Shown here: positions 7,658 through 15,150 of the stretch, one piece after another
Layout: every line of letters starts with the position of its first letter
Numbering within the stretch: the first letter of the stretch is position 1
DNA from: Sedimenticola sp.
GTDB taxonomy: Bacteria > Pseudomonadota > Gammaproteobacteria > Chromatiales > Chromatiaceae
NCBI GenBank assembly: GCA_027026755.1
Contig: JALVNE010000171.1
Span: 1-37,066 of the forward strand
DNA length: 37,066 nt
Direction: 5' to 3'
Position numbers and translations under genes: made by a program
Notes under the pieces: model-generated
The model's input: the letters and a program-made list of their open reading frames with translations, nothing else
What the model was told of the DNA's origin: nothing
Databases searched by the model: none

Positions 7658-8425
7658 TCAGTCGATCACGCGGGGGAAGCTGAAGCTGGTATCGTCTGTG
7701 GCAGGATGGATATAAGGCCCTTCGAGAAGGTCTGCACCGGAAGACCAGCGCAGGTTCATGGCGTTGGGACGGGCGATGCCCGGCAGCAGTATGCGCACGC
7801 CCCTTTTGTGGGATATGTCGATGATGCGATGCACGATGTCGTCACTGGCGTTCAGCAGTTTGCTGCTCACGCCGATATAACGGCAATTCATCACTTTGAG
7901 TATCTTCACCGCCGCCGGATGATCGGTGAACTGGTCGATCATGGTTCTGATGTCCAGCTTGTGCAGGGCGTCGATGCAGTCCTTGGCGCGTTTGAGGTCT
8001 TTGGCAATCTGGGACAGCCGAAAGGCGATCACCAGCCCCCGGCTGGAAAGGTCTTCCCGCTGGCGCTGTCGCCCAATCCAGTGGGGATATTCGGGATTGT
8101 GCAGGGCAGTGATGGACTGGGGGATGACGATGCTGGCTTCCGGCTGTTCCAGGTGCATGCGTTTGAGAGCCTGCAGGCCGGTGCCTGCCATCCAGCGGTC
8201 CAGCGCCGGTGCCATGTCCGACATTCCGGCCAGCTTGCGCAGGCTGTTGTAGGGAATCAGCTGTCCGCTGGCGGTCTTCAGCTGGCAGTTCAGCAGATAG
8301 GTCTTGCGATCGGGAAACCGGGTTCGCAGCAGGGGATGGTAACGGGGAATCAGCAGGTCTTCGTCCATGGCCTGCTTCAACAGGCGCATGAGCTTGATGT
8401 TCTGTTCCGGTACGCGATTTTTCAT
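7658..8425 (-). CDS. Degenerate EAL-domain protein (probably non-catalytic)
   Basis: The 255-residue protein aligns by eye over its whole length with an EAL (c-di-GMP phosphodiesterase) fold. IPRYHPLL is where YQPIV normally stands, LRKLAGMSDMAPALDRWM where the lEa..GlI..LdrWv helix stands, and GADLLEGPYIHPA where GadyvQGylf.P stands. The catalytic residues are missing: no EAL/EVL triad (YNSLR instead), MIDQFTD instead of DDFG, GVSSK instead of the KID strand, and LPGIAR instead of AEGVE. Known degenerate EAL proteins such as FimX bind c-di-GMP or partner proteins without hydrolysis. No GGDEF, PAS or receiver domain is attached. It starts 5 bp after phoH and precedes the Crp/Fnr gene by 7 bp. 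The fold call is by pattern only. Confidence 0.7.
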   Translation of the reverse strand: MKNRVPEQNIKLMRLLKQAMDEDLLIPRYHPLLRTRFPDRKTYLLNCQLKTASGQLIPYNSLRKLAGMSDMAPALDRWMAGTGLQALKRMHLEQPEASIVIPQSITALHNPEYPHWIGRQRQREDLSSRGLVIAFRLSQIAKDLKRAKDCIDALHKLDIRTMIDQFTDHPAAVKILKVMNCRYIGVSSKLLNASDDIVHRIIDISHKRGVRILLPGIARPNAMNLRWSSGADLLEGPYIHPATDDTSFSFPRVID

Positions 8426-8430
8426 GAGGG

Positions 8431-9846
8431 TCAGAGCATATCCGAGGCGAAATCAGCCAGCCGTGAGCGTTCGCCGCGCAACAGGGTTATATGGCCACTG
8501 TGCGACCACTGTTTGAAACGGTCCACGACATAGGTCAATCCTGAAGTGGTTTCCGTCAGATAGGGGGTGTCGATCTGGGCCACATTGCCCAGGCAGATGA
8601 CCTTGGTGCCCGGACCTGCCCGGGTGATCAGGGTCTTCATCTGCTTGGCGGTAAGGTTCTGGGCCTCGTCGAGAATGATGTACTTGTTGAGGAAGGTGCG
8701 GCCGCGCATGAAGTTCAGGGAGCGGACCCGGATGCGTGAGCGCAGCAGGTCGTCCGCCGCCGCCCGGCCCCAGTCCCCGCCGCCGGTCTGGGTGAGCACT
8801 TCCAGATTGTCCATGAGCGCGCCCATCCAGGGGGTCATCTTTTCCTCTTCCGTGCCGGGCAGGAAACCGATGTCCTCGCCCACGGGCACCGTGACCCGGG
8901 TCATGATGATTTCCTTGTACAGGTTCTTGTCCAGCACCTGGGCCAGGCCGGCCGCCAGGGCCAGCAGGGTCTTGCCGGTGCCGGCCGTGCCCAGCAGGGT
9001 GACGAAATCGATGTTCGGGTCCAGCAGCAGGTTCAGGGCGAAATTCTGTTCCCGGTTGCGCGCCTGTATGCCCCACACGGAATGCTTGGCGCTGCTGAAG
9101 TCTTCGGCCAGTTCGATGAGGGCGTCGTCACCGTCCTTTTCCCGCACGATGGCCTGAAAGCCGCTGTCGCCGTCCATGTACAGGCACTGGTTGGGATACC
9201 AGTCCCTGGTGTCCGGGCCGGATATGCGGTACCAGGTGTGGCCGGATTCCTGCCAGGATTCCATGTCCTTGCTGTGGCTTTCCCAGAAATCCCCGGGCAG
9301 TTCCCGGGTGCCGCTGTAGAGCAGGCTGACGTCATCCAGCACCTGGTCGTTGCTGTAGTCTTCCGTGGGCACGCCGACGATGGCTGCCTTGATGCGCAGG
9401 TTGATGTCCTTGGAGATGAGCACCACATGGCGGTCGGGACGTTTCTCCTGCAGGGCCAGGGCGGCGGCGAGGATGGAATTGTCCGGTGTCTTTCCCGGCA
9501 GGGAATCCGGCAGATGGTTGATCAGGCTCCGGGTCTGGAAGAACAGCCGTCCGCCTGCCCGGGGCAGGTCCTCACTGCTGCCGAAGTTGGGTATGGGCAG
9601 GCCCTGCTCTATCTCGGCCTTGGTGGAATGGGCCACGATGTCGTCCAGGAAACGGCTGGCCTGGCGCACATTGCGCGCCACTTCGGACATACCCTTCTTT
9701 CCCTTGTCCAGTTCCTCCAGCACCACCATGGGGAGGAAGATATCATGTTCCTCGAAGCGGAACAGGGCCGTGGGATCGTGCATGAGCACATTGGTGTCCA
9801 AAACGAAGAGACGTTGCTGCCCGGCAGAGTCAGGCATGTCTATCAT
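8431..9846 (-). CDS. PhoH-family protein with N-terminal PIN domain (PhoH2/YlaK type)
   Basis: The 471-residue protein has an N-terminal PIN nuclease-type domain (about 12-150) beginning LFVLDTNVLMHDP with acidic D17, and VVLEELDKGK. The C-terminal PhoH ATPase domain (about 265-465) has Walker A GTAGTGKT (K292) and Walker B YIILDEAQN (D393). Such PIN-PhoH fusions are proposed RNA helicase/ribonucleases; biological role is uncertain. I chose the ATG at 9846, which forms an ATGA overlap with the bcp stop; the ATG at 9837 would remove three residues. An upstream extension to 10026 is only a shadow of bcp. The gene is in the gcvR-bcp-phoH-EAL-Crp/Fnr run. Confidence 0.9.
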   Translation of the reverse strand: MIDMPDSAGQQRLFVLDTNVLMHDPTALFRFEEHDIFLPMVVLEELDKGKKGMSEVARNVRQASRFLDDIVAHSTKAEIEQGLPIPNFGSSEDLPRAGGRLFFQTRSLINHLPDSLPGKTPDNSILAAALALQEKRPDRHVVLISKDINLRIKAAIVGVPTEDYSNDQVLDDVSLLYSGTRELPGDFWESHSKDMESWQESGHTWYRISGPDTRDWYPNQCLYMDGDSGFQAIVREKDGDDALIELAEDFSSAKHSVWGIQARNREQNFALNLLLDPNIDFVTLLGTAGTGKTLLALAAGLAQVLDKNLYKEIIMTRVTVPVGEDIGFLPGTEEEKMTPWMGALMDNLEVLTQTGGGDWGRAAADDLLRSRIRVRSLNFMRGRTFLNKYIILDEAQNLTAKQMKTLITRAGPGTKVICLGNVAQIDTPYLTETTSGLTYVVDRFKQWSHSGHITLLRGERSRLADFASDML

Positions 9847-10316
9847 CCCGCCTTTTTCAGCGCTTTCAGCGTTTCCAGCACGTCTTCCACATGCCCTTTG
9901 ACCTTCACGCCGCGCCACTCGTGGCGCAGTATGCCTTGATCGTCGATGATAAAGGTACTGCGTTCGATGCCCCGGACTTTCTTTCCATACATAGTCTTCA
10001 TCTTGATGACGTCGAAGGCCTGGCACAGGATTTCATCCGTGTCGGCAATGAGATCGAAGGGGAAGCCCTGTTTTTCCTTGAATCTTTCCTGGGCCCTGAG
10101 GCTGTCCCGGGAAGCGCCCAGGATCGCCGTGGACTGGCGGCGGAACTTGTAGATGGCGTCCTTGAAGTCCAGGCCCTCCTGGGTGCAGCCTGGAGTGCTG
10201 GCCTTGGGATAGAAGTAGAGTACCAGCCATTTCCCCTGATAATCGGAAAGCCTGCAGGTCTTGTTGCCCGTGAGCAGGATTTCCACGTCCGGGATTTTCT
10301 TGCCGATTTTGATCAT
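9843..10316 (-). CDS. bcp: Peroxiredoxin, BCP/PrxQ type
   Basis: This 157-residue thioredoxin-fold peroxidase reduces H2O2 and organic hydroperoxides. The peroxidatic cysteine is C44 in FYPKASTPGCTQEG, and the conserved Arg is in RSTFIID. The classic second Cys five residues after the first (PGCTVQAC in E. coli) is replaced (PGCTQEGLD). The other cysteine in a plausible position is C98 (DEILCQAFDV), equivalent to C99 of E. coli BCP, so the enzyme is either 1-Cys or uses an alternative resolving residue. GGGGAGAA lies upstream as ribosome-binding site. It follows gcvR by 12 bp, an order also seen in E. coli. Confidence 0.92.
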   Translation of the reverse strand: MIKIGKKIPDVEILLTGNKTCRLSDYQGKWLVLYFYPKASTPGCTQEGLDFKDAIYKFRRQSTAILGASRDSLRAQERFKEKQGFPFDLIADTDEILCQAFDVIKMKTMYGKKVRGIERSTFIIDDQGILRHEWRGVKVKGHVEDVLETLKALKKAG

Positions 10317-10328
10317 GGATGTTCTCCC

Positions 10329-10877
10329 CTACATGAGTTGTTTCTTGTGCGGCTCCAGCACGGCGTCCAGGTTCATCTCGTCGCAGAACTGGAGGAATTC
10401 CTCGCGCAGTTCGCCGATGGGTATCCCCGCGGGAATGCTGATATTCATCTGCACGGCGAACATCGCGGTGCCCGTGTGGGGGGCGGCATAGCTGCTGGTC
10501 ACCAGGTCCACGATATTGATGTTGCGCCGGGAAAAGAAATTGGCCAGGCGGTGCACGATGCCCGGGTGATCCATGGAAACGACCTCCACCATGTAGGGCA
10601 GGGCGTCGTCGGCTGCTTCCACCGGCGTGGTCTGACGGGCGATGATGGTCAGGCCCAGTTTCTTTTCCAGCTCCGGCAACTGGCTCTCCAGGCGGGCCAG
10701 CTGGTTCCAGGGCCCTTCGACCATCAGCAGAATGGCGAATTCACCGCCGAGGACGGTCATGCGGCTGTCGCTGATATTGCAGTCGAGCTGGAATATGGCT
10801 TCCGACAGCTCATCCACGATGCCCGGCCTGTCCTTGCCCAGGGCGGAGAGCACGAGTTGATTGTTTGGCTTGTTCAT
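10329..10877 (-). CDS. gcvR: Glycine cleavage system transcriptional repressor-type ACT protein
   Basis: The 182-residue protein consists of two ACT domains: LVLSALGKDRPGIVDELSEA at about 8-27, and MVEVVSMDHPGIVHRLANFF at about 96-115. It has no DNA-binding domain. GcvR proteins bind glycine and hold the activator GcvA inactive, so they repress the gcv operon. The pairing with bcp and divergence from dapA-bamC is the conserved E. coli-type neighbourhood, which supports the call over a generic formyl-THF deformylase-like ACT protein. It heads a minus-strand run of six genes. No gcvA is visible in the window. Confidence 0.85.
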   Translation of the reverse strand: MNKPNNQLVLSALGKDRPGIVDELSEAIFQLDCNISDSRMTVLGGEFAILLMVEGPWNQLARLESQLPELEKKLGLTIIARQTTPVEAADDALPYMVEVVSMDHPGIVHRLANFFSRRNINIVDLVTSSYAAPHTGTAMFAVQMNISIPAGIPIGELREEFLQFCDEMNLDAVLEPHKKQLM

Positions 10878-10926
10878 ATTGCGAAAGTTTATCCTACTTC
10901 CTGTGATTGTTCCCGGTCATAATCGA

Positions 10927-10956
10927 CTCTCAGGGGCTCTCAGGGGCTCTCAGGGG
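10927..10956. repeat. Three perfect tandem copies of a 10-bp unit
   Basis: CTCTCAGGGG occurs at 10927-10936, 10937-10946 and 10947-10956. The GGGG of the third copy is also the first four bases of the inverted-repeat element starting at 10953. This looks like replication slippage at the element boundary. Confidence 0.9.
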
Positions 10957-11019
10957 TCGGCGTCAAATCCCCCGAAGTGCCGAATCTACTTGACATCCCC
11001 CTGATTTGACTCCGACCCC
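10953..11019 (+). mobile_element. Short inverted-repeat element, family GGGGTCGGAGTCAAA, copy a (67 bp)
   Basis: The left arm GGGGTCGGCGTCAAAT (10953-10968) and right arm ATTTGACTCCGACCCC (11004-11019) form a 16-bp inverted repeat with one mismatch. The right end shares ACATCNNCC just inside the arm with copies at 17127-17228, 35434-35534 and (inverted) 36558-36625. No coding capacity. This is a MITE- or REP-like non-autonomous element. Confidence 0.8.
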
Positions 11020-11065
11020 TATCCTCCGATCCCTTATCCCGTAACCGAAAGGCACAGGGTTTTCC

Positions 11066-11095
11066 TTGTCAGTGAATTTTGCCACAGGATAGAAT
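11066..11095 (+). promoter_or_regulatory. Sigma-70-type promoter for dapA
   Basis: TTGTCA at 11066-11071 and TAGAAT at 11090-11095 are separated by 18 bp. Transcription would start about 65 bp before the dapA ATG. Each box has one or two mismatches to consensus. The promoter lies just downstream of the inverted-repeat element. Confidence 0.5.
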
Positions 11096-11168
11096 ACCCC
11101 TCTTGTGGGTAATGCCCTGGCGGCATTCCCGAACCGGATTTCCTAGTGAGTGATGGAGTGTCGAACAG

Positions 11169-12044
11169 ATGATGCAGGGGAGTATGGTGGCGCTGGTAAC
11201 GCCCATGGCGCCGGATGGCAGTCTCGACCTGGATGCCATGTACAAGCTGCTGGAATGGCACGTGGAGCAGGGCACCAGCGCCATTGTTTCCATGGGCACC
11301 ACGGGAGAGTCCGCCACTCTGGACGAGAAGGAACACTGTGAGGTGATCCGGCGGACCGTCGAGCAGGTGGCCGGACGCATTCCCGTGATTGCCGGCACTG
11401 GCGCCAATTCGACCACCGAAGCCATCAGCCTGACCCGTTGCGCGGCGCAGGCCGGCGCGGATGCCTGCCTGCTGGTCACCCCGTACTACAACAAACCCAC
11501 CCAGGAAGGCCTGTACCTGCACCATAAGGCCGTCGCCGAAGCGGTGGACATTCCGCAGATTCTCTACAACGTGCCCGGCCGTACCGCCTGTGACATGCTT
11601 CCCGAAACCGTGGGCCGCCTGGCGGAGATAGACAATATCGTGGGCATCAAGGAAGCGACGGGCGATCTCGACCGCCTGGATCGAATCCGTTCCCTGACCG
11701 GAGAGGATTTCGCCCTGTACAGCGGAGATGACGCCACCGGCTGTGAATTCATGCTGCGCGGCGGCAACGGCGTGATTTCGGTAACCACCAATGTGGCACC
11801 GGGCCAGATGGCGCAGATGTGCGCGGCGGCCCTGGCGGGTGACAGGGAAATGGCAGAGAAGATCGATGCCGGTCTGGCGGATCTGCATCGTGAGCTTTTC
11901 CTCGAGTCCAACCCCATACCGGTGAAATGGGCTCTGGCGGAGATGGGCAGGATTCAGAACGGCATACGCCTGCCTCTGACCTGGTTGTCGGAAAAATACC
12001 ATCAGCCATTGCGCCGGGCCATGATCCGCGCTGGTATTGCCTGA
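11169..12044 (+). CDS. dapA: 4-hydroxy-tetrahydrodipicolinate synthase
   Basis: DapA condenses pyruvate and aspartate semialdehyde in the lysine/diaminopimelate pathway. The 291-residue TIM barrel shows GTTGES (43-48) with the catalytic-triad Thr, Y133 in ILYNVPGRT, the R138 region that binds substrate, and Schiff-base K161 in VGIKEATGD. The start [13 protein letters not shown] aligns with the E. coli MFTGSIVAIVTPM; GGAG at 11155-11158 is the ribosome-binding site. It is followed 47 bp later by bamC, the conserved order in gammaproteobacteria. Length and motifs are normal. Confidence 0.97.
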   Translation: MMQGSMVALVTPMAPDGSLDLDAMYKLLEWHVEQGTSAIVSMGTTGESATLDEKEHCEVIRRTVEQVAGRIPVIAGTGANSTTEAISLTRCAAQAGADACLLVTPYYNKPTQEGLYLHHKAVAEAVDIPQILYNVPGRTACDMLPETVGRLAEIDNIVGIKEATGDLDRLDRIRSLTGEDFALYSGDDATGCEFMLRGGNGVISVTTNVAPGQMAQMCAAALAGDREMAEKIDAGLADLHRELFLESNPIPVKWALAEMGRIQNGIRLPLTWLSEKYHQPLRRAMIRAGIA

Positions 12045-12091
12045 GCAATGAATCATTACCGCGGCCCCCTGGCGGCCAGGAAAACCTAACC

Positions 12092-13246
12092 ATGAATCTC
12101 AGTATAAAAATACTTCCTGTCCTGCTGCTGCCCCTGTTGCTGCTCGGCGCCTGCAGCTCCATGGGGCTGAACAAGATCCTTCCGGACAAACAGGTGGAAT
12201 ACAAACGGGAAACCATTGCCGACAAGCAGCTTGAAGTCCCGCCGGATCTGTCCTCCAGCCGGATCGAGAACCGCATTCCCGGTCTGACGGGGGGGGCCAC
12301 CACCTATTCCGAGTATGCCGGCATCCGCAACGCCAAGGCGGGGACTGGCATGCGCAGCCTGCGCCAGGCCGTGTTGCCGGAGAATCCCGATATCAAGGTC
12401 GTGCGCGAAGGAAGGGACCGCTGGTTGGTCATCAGGGCCCCGGTCGATGCGGTATGGGACAAGGTGGTGGACTTCTGGCAGGAGAACGGCATCCTCCTCG
12501 ACCTGCAGGACCCCAGCATCGGCGTGATGGAAACCACTTGGCTGGAGAACAAGGCCAATGTAAGTAATGATTTCATCACGGATTTCATTCAGAAAGCGTT
12601 CGAAGGTCTTTACGATGCCGGTTTGCGGGACCGTTACCGCCTGCGTCTGGAGCGGGGGGAAGATCCGGATACCACCGAGTTGTACCTGGTGCACTTCGGC
12701 ATGGAGCAGGATTTTGTCACTGGCAGCAATAACGAGGATGACCAGATTTTCTGGAAGATCCGTCCCAGGGATCCCGGCCTGGAGGCCATCATGCTCAACA
12801 AGATCATGGTGTACCTGGGGCTGAGCGAAGCCGAAGCCAAGGCAGCCCTGGCCTCCGCCAAAGAGTTGCAAGGCGTGAAGACCCGTCTGCTCAAGAGCCA
12901 GGAGGGTGTTTCCCTGTTCATTGGCGAGCCTTTCTCCAAGGCCTGGCGTCTGACGGGGCTGGCCCTGGATCGCGTGGGCTTCGTGGTGGAGGACAGGGAC
13001 CGTTCCCATGGTGTCTATTACGTGCGCTACAACGATCCCATGGCTGATACCGACAAGGGTGGTTGGCTGTCCAAGTTGGCCTTCTGGCGCAGTGATGACA
13101 AGGTGGACGAGGCTACCCTGTATATGGTGCGCGTGCAGTCCGTGGACGACGGCAGTGAAGTGCGGGTGCTGGACGAAAACGGCAAGGGCCTGGATTCCGG
13201 CACGGATCTGCGTATCCTGACCCTGATCAAGGAACAGCTGAAGTAG
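12092..13246 (+). CDS. bamC: Outer membrane protein assembly factor BamC (lipoprotein)
   Basis: The 384-residue protein starts with a lipoprotein signal peptide (MNLSIKILPVLLLPLLLLGAC, lipid-modified C21). A short linker ending in LEVPPDLSS follows, the segment that in BamC contacts BamD. Two helix-grip domains come next: RWLVIRAPVDAVWDKVVDFW at the first, and LFIGEPFSKAWRLTGLALDR at the second. BamC is an accessory part of the BAM complex that inserts beta-barrel proteins into the outer membrane. The ATG at 12092 with AGGAAA upstream is preferred over an in-frame start at 11927 inside dapA. The position after dapA confirms the call. Confidence 0.93.
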   Translation: MNLSIKILPVLLLPLLLLGACSSMGLNKILPDKQVEYKRETIADKQLEVPPDLSSSRIENRIPGLTGGATTYSEYAGIRNAKAGTGMRSLRQAVLPENPDIKVVREGRDRWLVIRAPVDAVWDKVVDFWQENGILLDLQDPSIGVMETTWLENKANVSNDFITDFIQKAFEGLYDAGLRDRYRLRLERGEDPDTTELYLVHFGMEQDFVTGSNNEDDQIFWKIRPRDPGLEAIMLNKIMVYLGLSEAEAKAALASAKELQGVKTRLLKSQEGVSLFIGEPFSKAWRLTGLALDRVGFVVEDRDRSHGVYYVRYNDPMADTDKGGWLSKLAFWRSDDKVDEATLYMVRVQSVDDGSEVRVLDENGKGLDSGTDLRILTLIKEQLK

Positions 13247-13265
13247 CAGGAACCGGAAGGTAGGA

Positions 13266-14039
13266 ATGCGCTTCGCATCCCTGGGCAGCGGCAGCAAGGG
13301 CAATGCCACCCTGATTCAGGCGGGAAACACCTGCCTGCTGCTGGACTGCGGTTTTTCCCTCAGGGAGCTGGAAGCACGCATGGCCCGCCTGGACATGGGG
13401 CCGCAGCACATCGATGCCGTGCTCGTGACCCATGAGCACGGTGACCACATCAAGGGCGTTGGCCCCCTGGCGCGCCGCTATGGCATGCCGGTGTGGATGA
13501 CCCATGGCACCTGGCGTAATGCGCCCTGTGGCGACATACCGGAACTGCAGCTGTTCGGTTCACACACGCCGGCCTTCCACATCGGCGACATCGAAGTGCG
13601 TCCCTTTGCCGTGCCCCATGACGCCCGGGAGCCCATACAGTTCACCTTCAGCCATGGCGGCCTGAGCCTGGGCATACTCACGGATGCGGGCAGCTATACC
13701 CCCCATGTGCTGTCGGCCATAGCCGAGGTGGACGGCCTGTTGCTGGAATGCAATCATGATGTCCAGATGCTGCGCAACGGCCCCTATCCGCCGCGCCTGC
13801 AGGCACGTGTGGGAGGAGACTATGGCCACCTGAGCAACGATCAGGCGGCGGCCCTGCTGACACGTATCCGTCATCAGCGCCTGCAGCACCTGGTCATCGG
13901 GCATCTCAGTGAGAAGAACAACTGTCCGAAACTGGCCAGGCGCGCCGTATCCGCCGTCAGTAAGGATCTGGATGAGCGCATCTCGGTGCTGGAACAGGCC
14001 GTGGCCAGTGGTTGGTTCCAGTTGGTGCCTGCGGGTTAA
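13266..14039 (+). CDS. MBL-fold metallo-hydrolase (WalJ/PA1012-like)
   Basis: The 257-residue protein has the metallo-beta-lactamase zinc motif THEHGDH (H56, H58, D60, H61), the strand FASLGSGSKGNATLI at the start, and further ligands in AVPHDA, LTDAG and GHLS. This small-MBL group includes WalJ/YycJ and the protein encoded after bamC in Pseudomonas. Family members are possible nucleases or phosphodiesterases, but substrates are mostly unknown. It starts 19 bp after bamC, so it is the third gene of a dapA-bamC-MBL unit. Its end overlaps the convergent queG by 4 bp. Confidence 0.85.
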   Translation: MRFASLGSGSKGNATLIQAGNTCLLLDCGFSLRELEARMARLDMGPQHIDAVLVTHEHGDHIKGVGPLARRYGMPVWMTHGTWRNAPCGDIPELQLFGSHTPAFHIGDIEVRPFAVPHDAREPIQFTFSHGGLSLGILTDAGSYTPHVLSAIAEVDGLLLECNHDVQMLRNGPYPPRLQARVGGDYGHLSNDQAAALLTRIRHQRLQHLVIGHLSEKNNCPKLARRAVSAVSKDLDERISVLEQAVASGWFQLVPAG

Positions 14040-15112
14040 TAATTGTTCGATTCCAACTGCCGCAGGGCCCAGCGGATGTGTTCAGCCACCAGCCCACTGG
14101 CCTGGGGCAGCCGGGCCTGCAAGGCTGCCATGACTTCCCTGCCGCCGTTGCTGTTGCCCAGGGCCACGGCGATGTTGCGCAGCCAACGTTCATGGCCGAT
14201 ACGGCGTATGGGAGAACCTTCGGTTCGTTTCAGAAATTCTTCCTCGTTCCAGCAGAACAGTTCCAGCAAGGTGACCCTGTCCAGCCCCTGGCGGGGGAGA
14301 AAATCTTTTTCGCGCGTGGGAGTGGCGAAACGGTTCCAGGGGCAGGCCATCATGCAGTCGTCGCAGCCATAGATGCGATTGCCCATGAGCGGGCGCAGTT
14401 CCACGGGGATGGGGCCGTGCAGTTCGATGGTCAGCCAGGAGATGCAGCGCCTGGCGTCCAGTTCATAGGGGGCGACGATGGCCCGGGTGGGGCAGATGTC
14501 CATGCAGGCGGTGCAGCGCCCACAGTGTTCGTCTTTCACCGGGTCATCCACCGGCAGGGGGAGATCCGTGTAGATCTCGCCGAGGAAGAACCAGGAGCCG
14601 GCTTCACGGTTGATGATGCAGGTATGCTTGCCCATCCAGCCCAGTCCCGCCTTCACCGCCAGGGGTTTTTCCAGCACCGGGGCGGAATCCACGAAGACGC
14701 GGTAGCCAAATTCCCCCACCGCTTCGCCCAGTCGCCGGGCCAGTTTCTGCAGGCGCTTGCGCATCAGCTTGTGATAGTCCCGGCCCAGGGCATAGCGGGA
14801 AATGAAAGCCGCCGCCTTGTCCCGGCGTATTGCTTCCGGATCGTCATCCGGGGGCAGATAGTCCATGCGTAGGGAGATCACCCGCAGCGTGCCCGGCACC
14901 AGCTCCTCCGGGCGGTAGCGCTTGCTGCCGTGTTTCCACATATAGTCCATGTCGCCGTGACGTCCCTGGGCAACCCAGCGGCGCAGGCGTTCCCCTGCCT
15001 GTTCCAGATGGGTGTCCGTGATTCCCGCCTGTTGAAAGCCCAGTTCCCTGGCCCAGTTCTTTATCTGCCGGGCGAGTTGCTGGAAATCCTGTTGCTGTGC
15101 TGTACGTGGCAT
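14036..15112 (-). CDS. queG: Epoxyqueuosine reductase
   Basis: QueG is the cobalamin- and iron-sulfur-dependent enzyme that reduces epoxyqueuosine to queuosine at the wobble base of tRNA-His, -Asp, -Asn and -Tyr. Two cysteine clusters ligate two [4Fe-4S] centres: CGRCTACMDICP and CDDCMMACPWN; an isolated Cys lies in RRCISW. The N-terminal domain has the ELGFQQAGITD pattern. A C-terminal HEAT-like tail (RWLRNIAVALGNS) binds tRNA. I chose the ATG at 15112 (MPRTAQQQ), which fits the E. coli N-terminus better than the ATG at 15139; neither has a clear ribosome-binding site. It is divergent from nnr, as in E. coli, with a gap of 38 bp. Confidence 0.93.
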   Translation of the reverse strand: MPRTAQQQDFQQLARQIKNWARELGFQQAGITDTHLEQAGERLRRWVAQGRHGDMDYMWKHGSKRYRPEELVPGTLRVISLRMDYLPPDDDPEAIRRDKAAAFISRYALGRDYHKLMRKRLQKLARRLGEAVGEFGYRVFVDSAPVLEKPLAVKAGLGWMGKHTCIINREAGSWFFLGEIYTDLPLPVDDPVKDEHCGRCTACMDICPTRAIVAPYELDARRCISWLTIELHGPIPVELRPLMGNRIYGCDDCMMACPWNRFATPTREKDFLPRQGLDRVTLLELFCWNEEEFLKRTEGSPIRRIGHERWLRNIAVALGNSNGGREVMAALQARLPQASGLVAEHIRWALRQLESNNY

Positions 15113-15150
15113 GGCGGTAGAATACCTTATTTCCAACATCCGTCCGCGCC

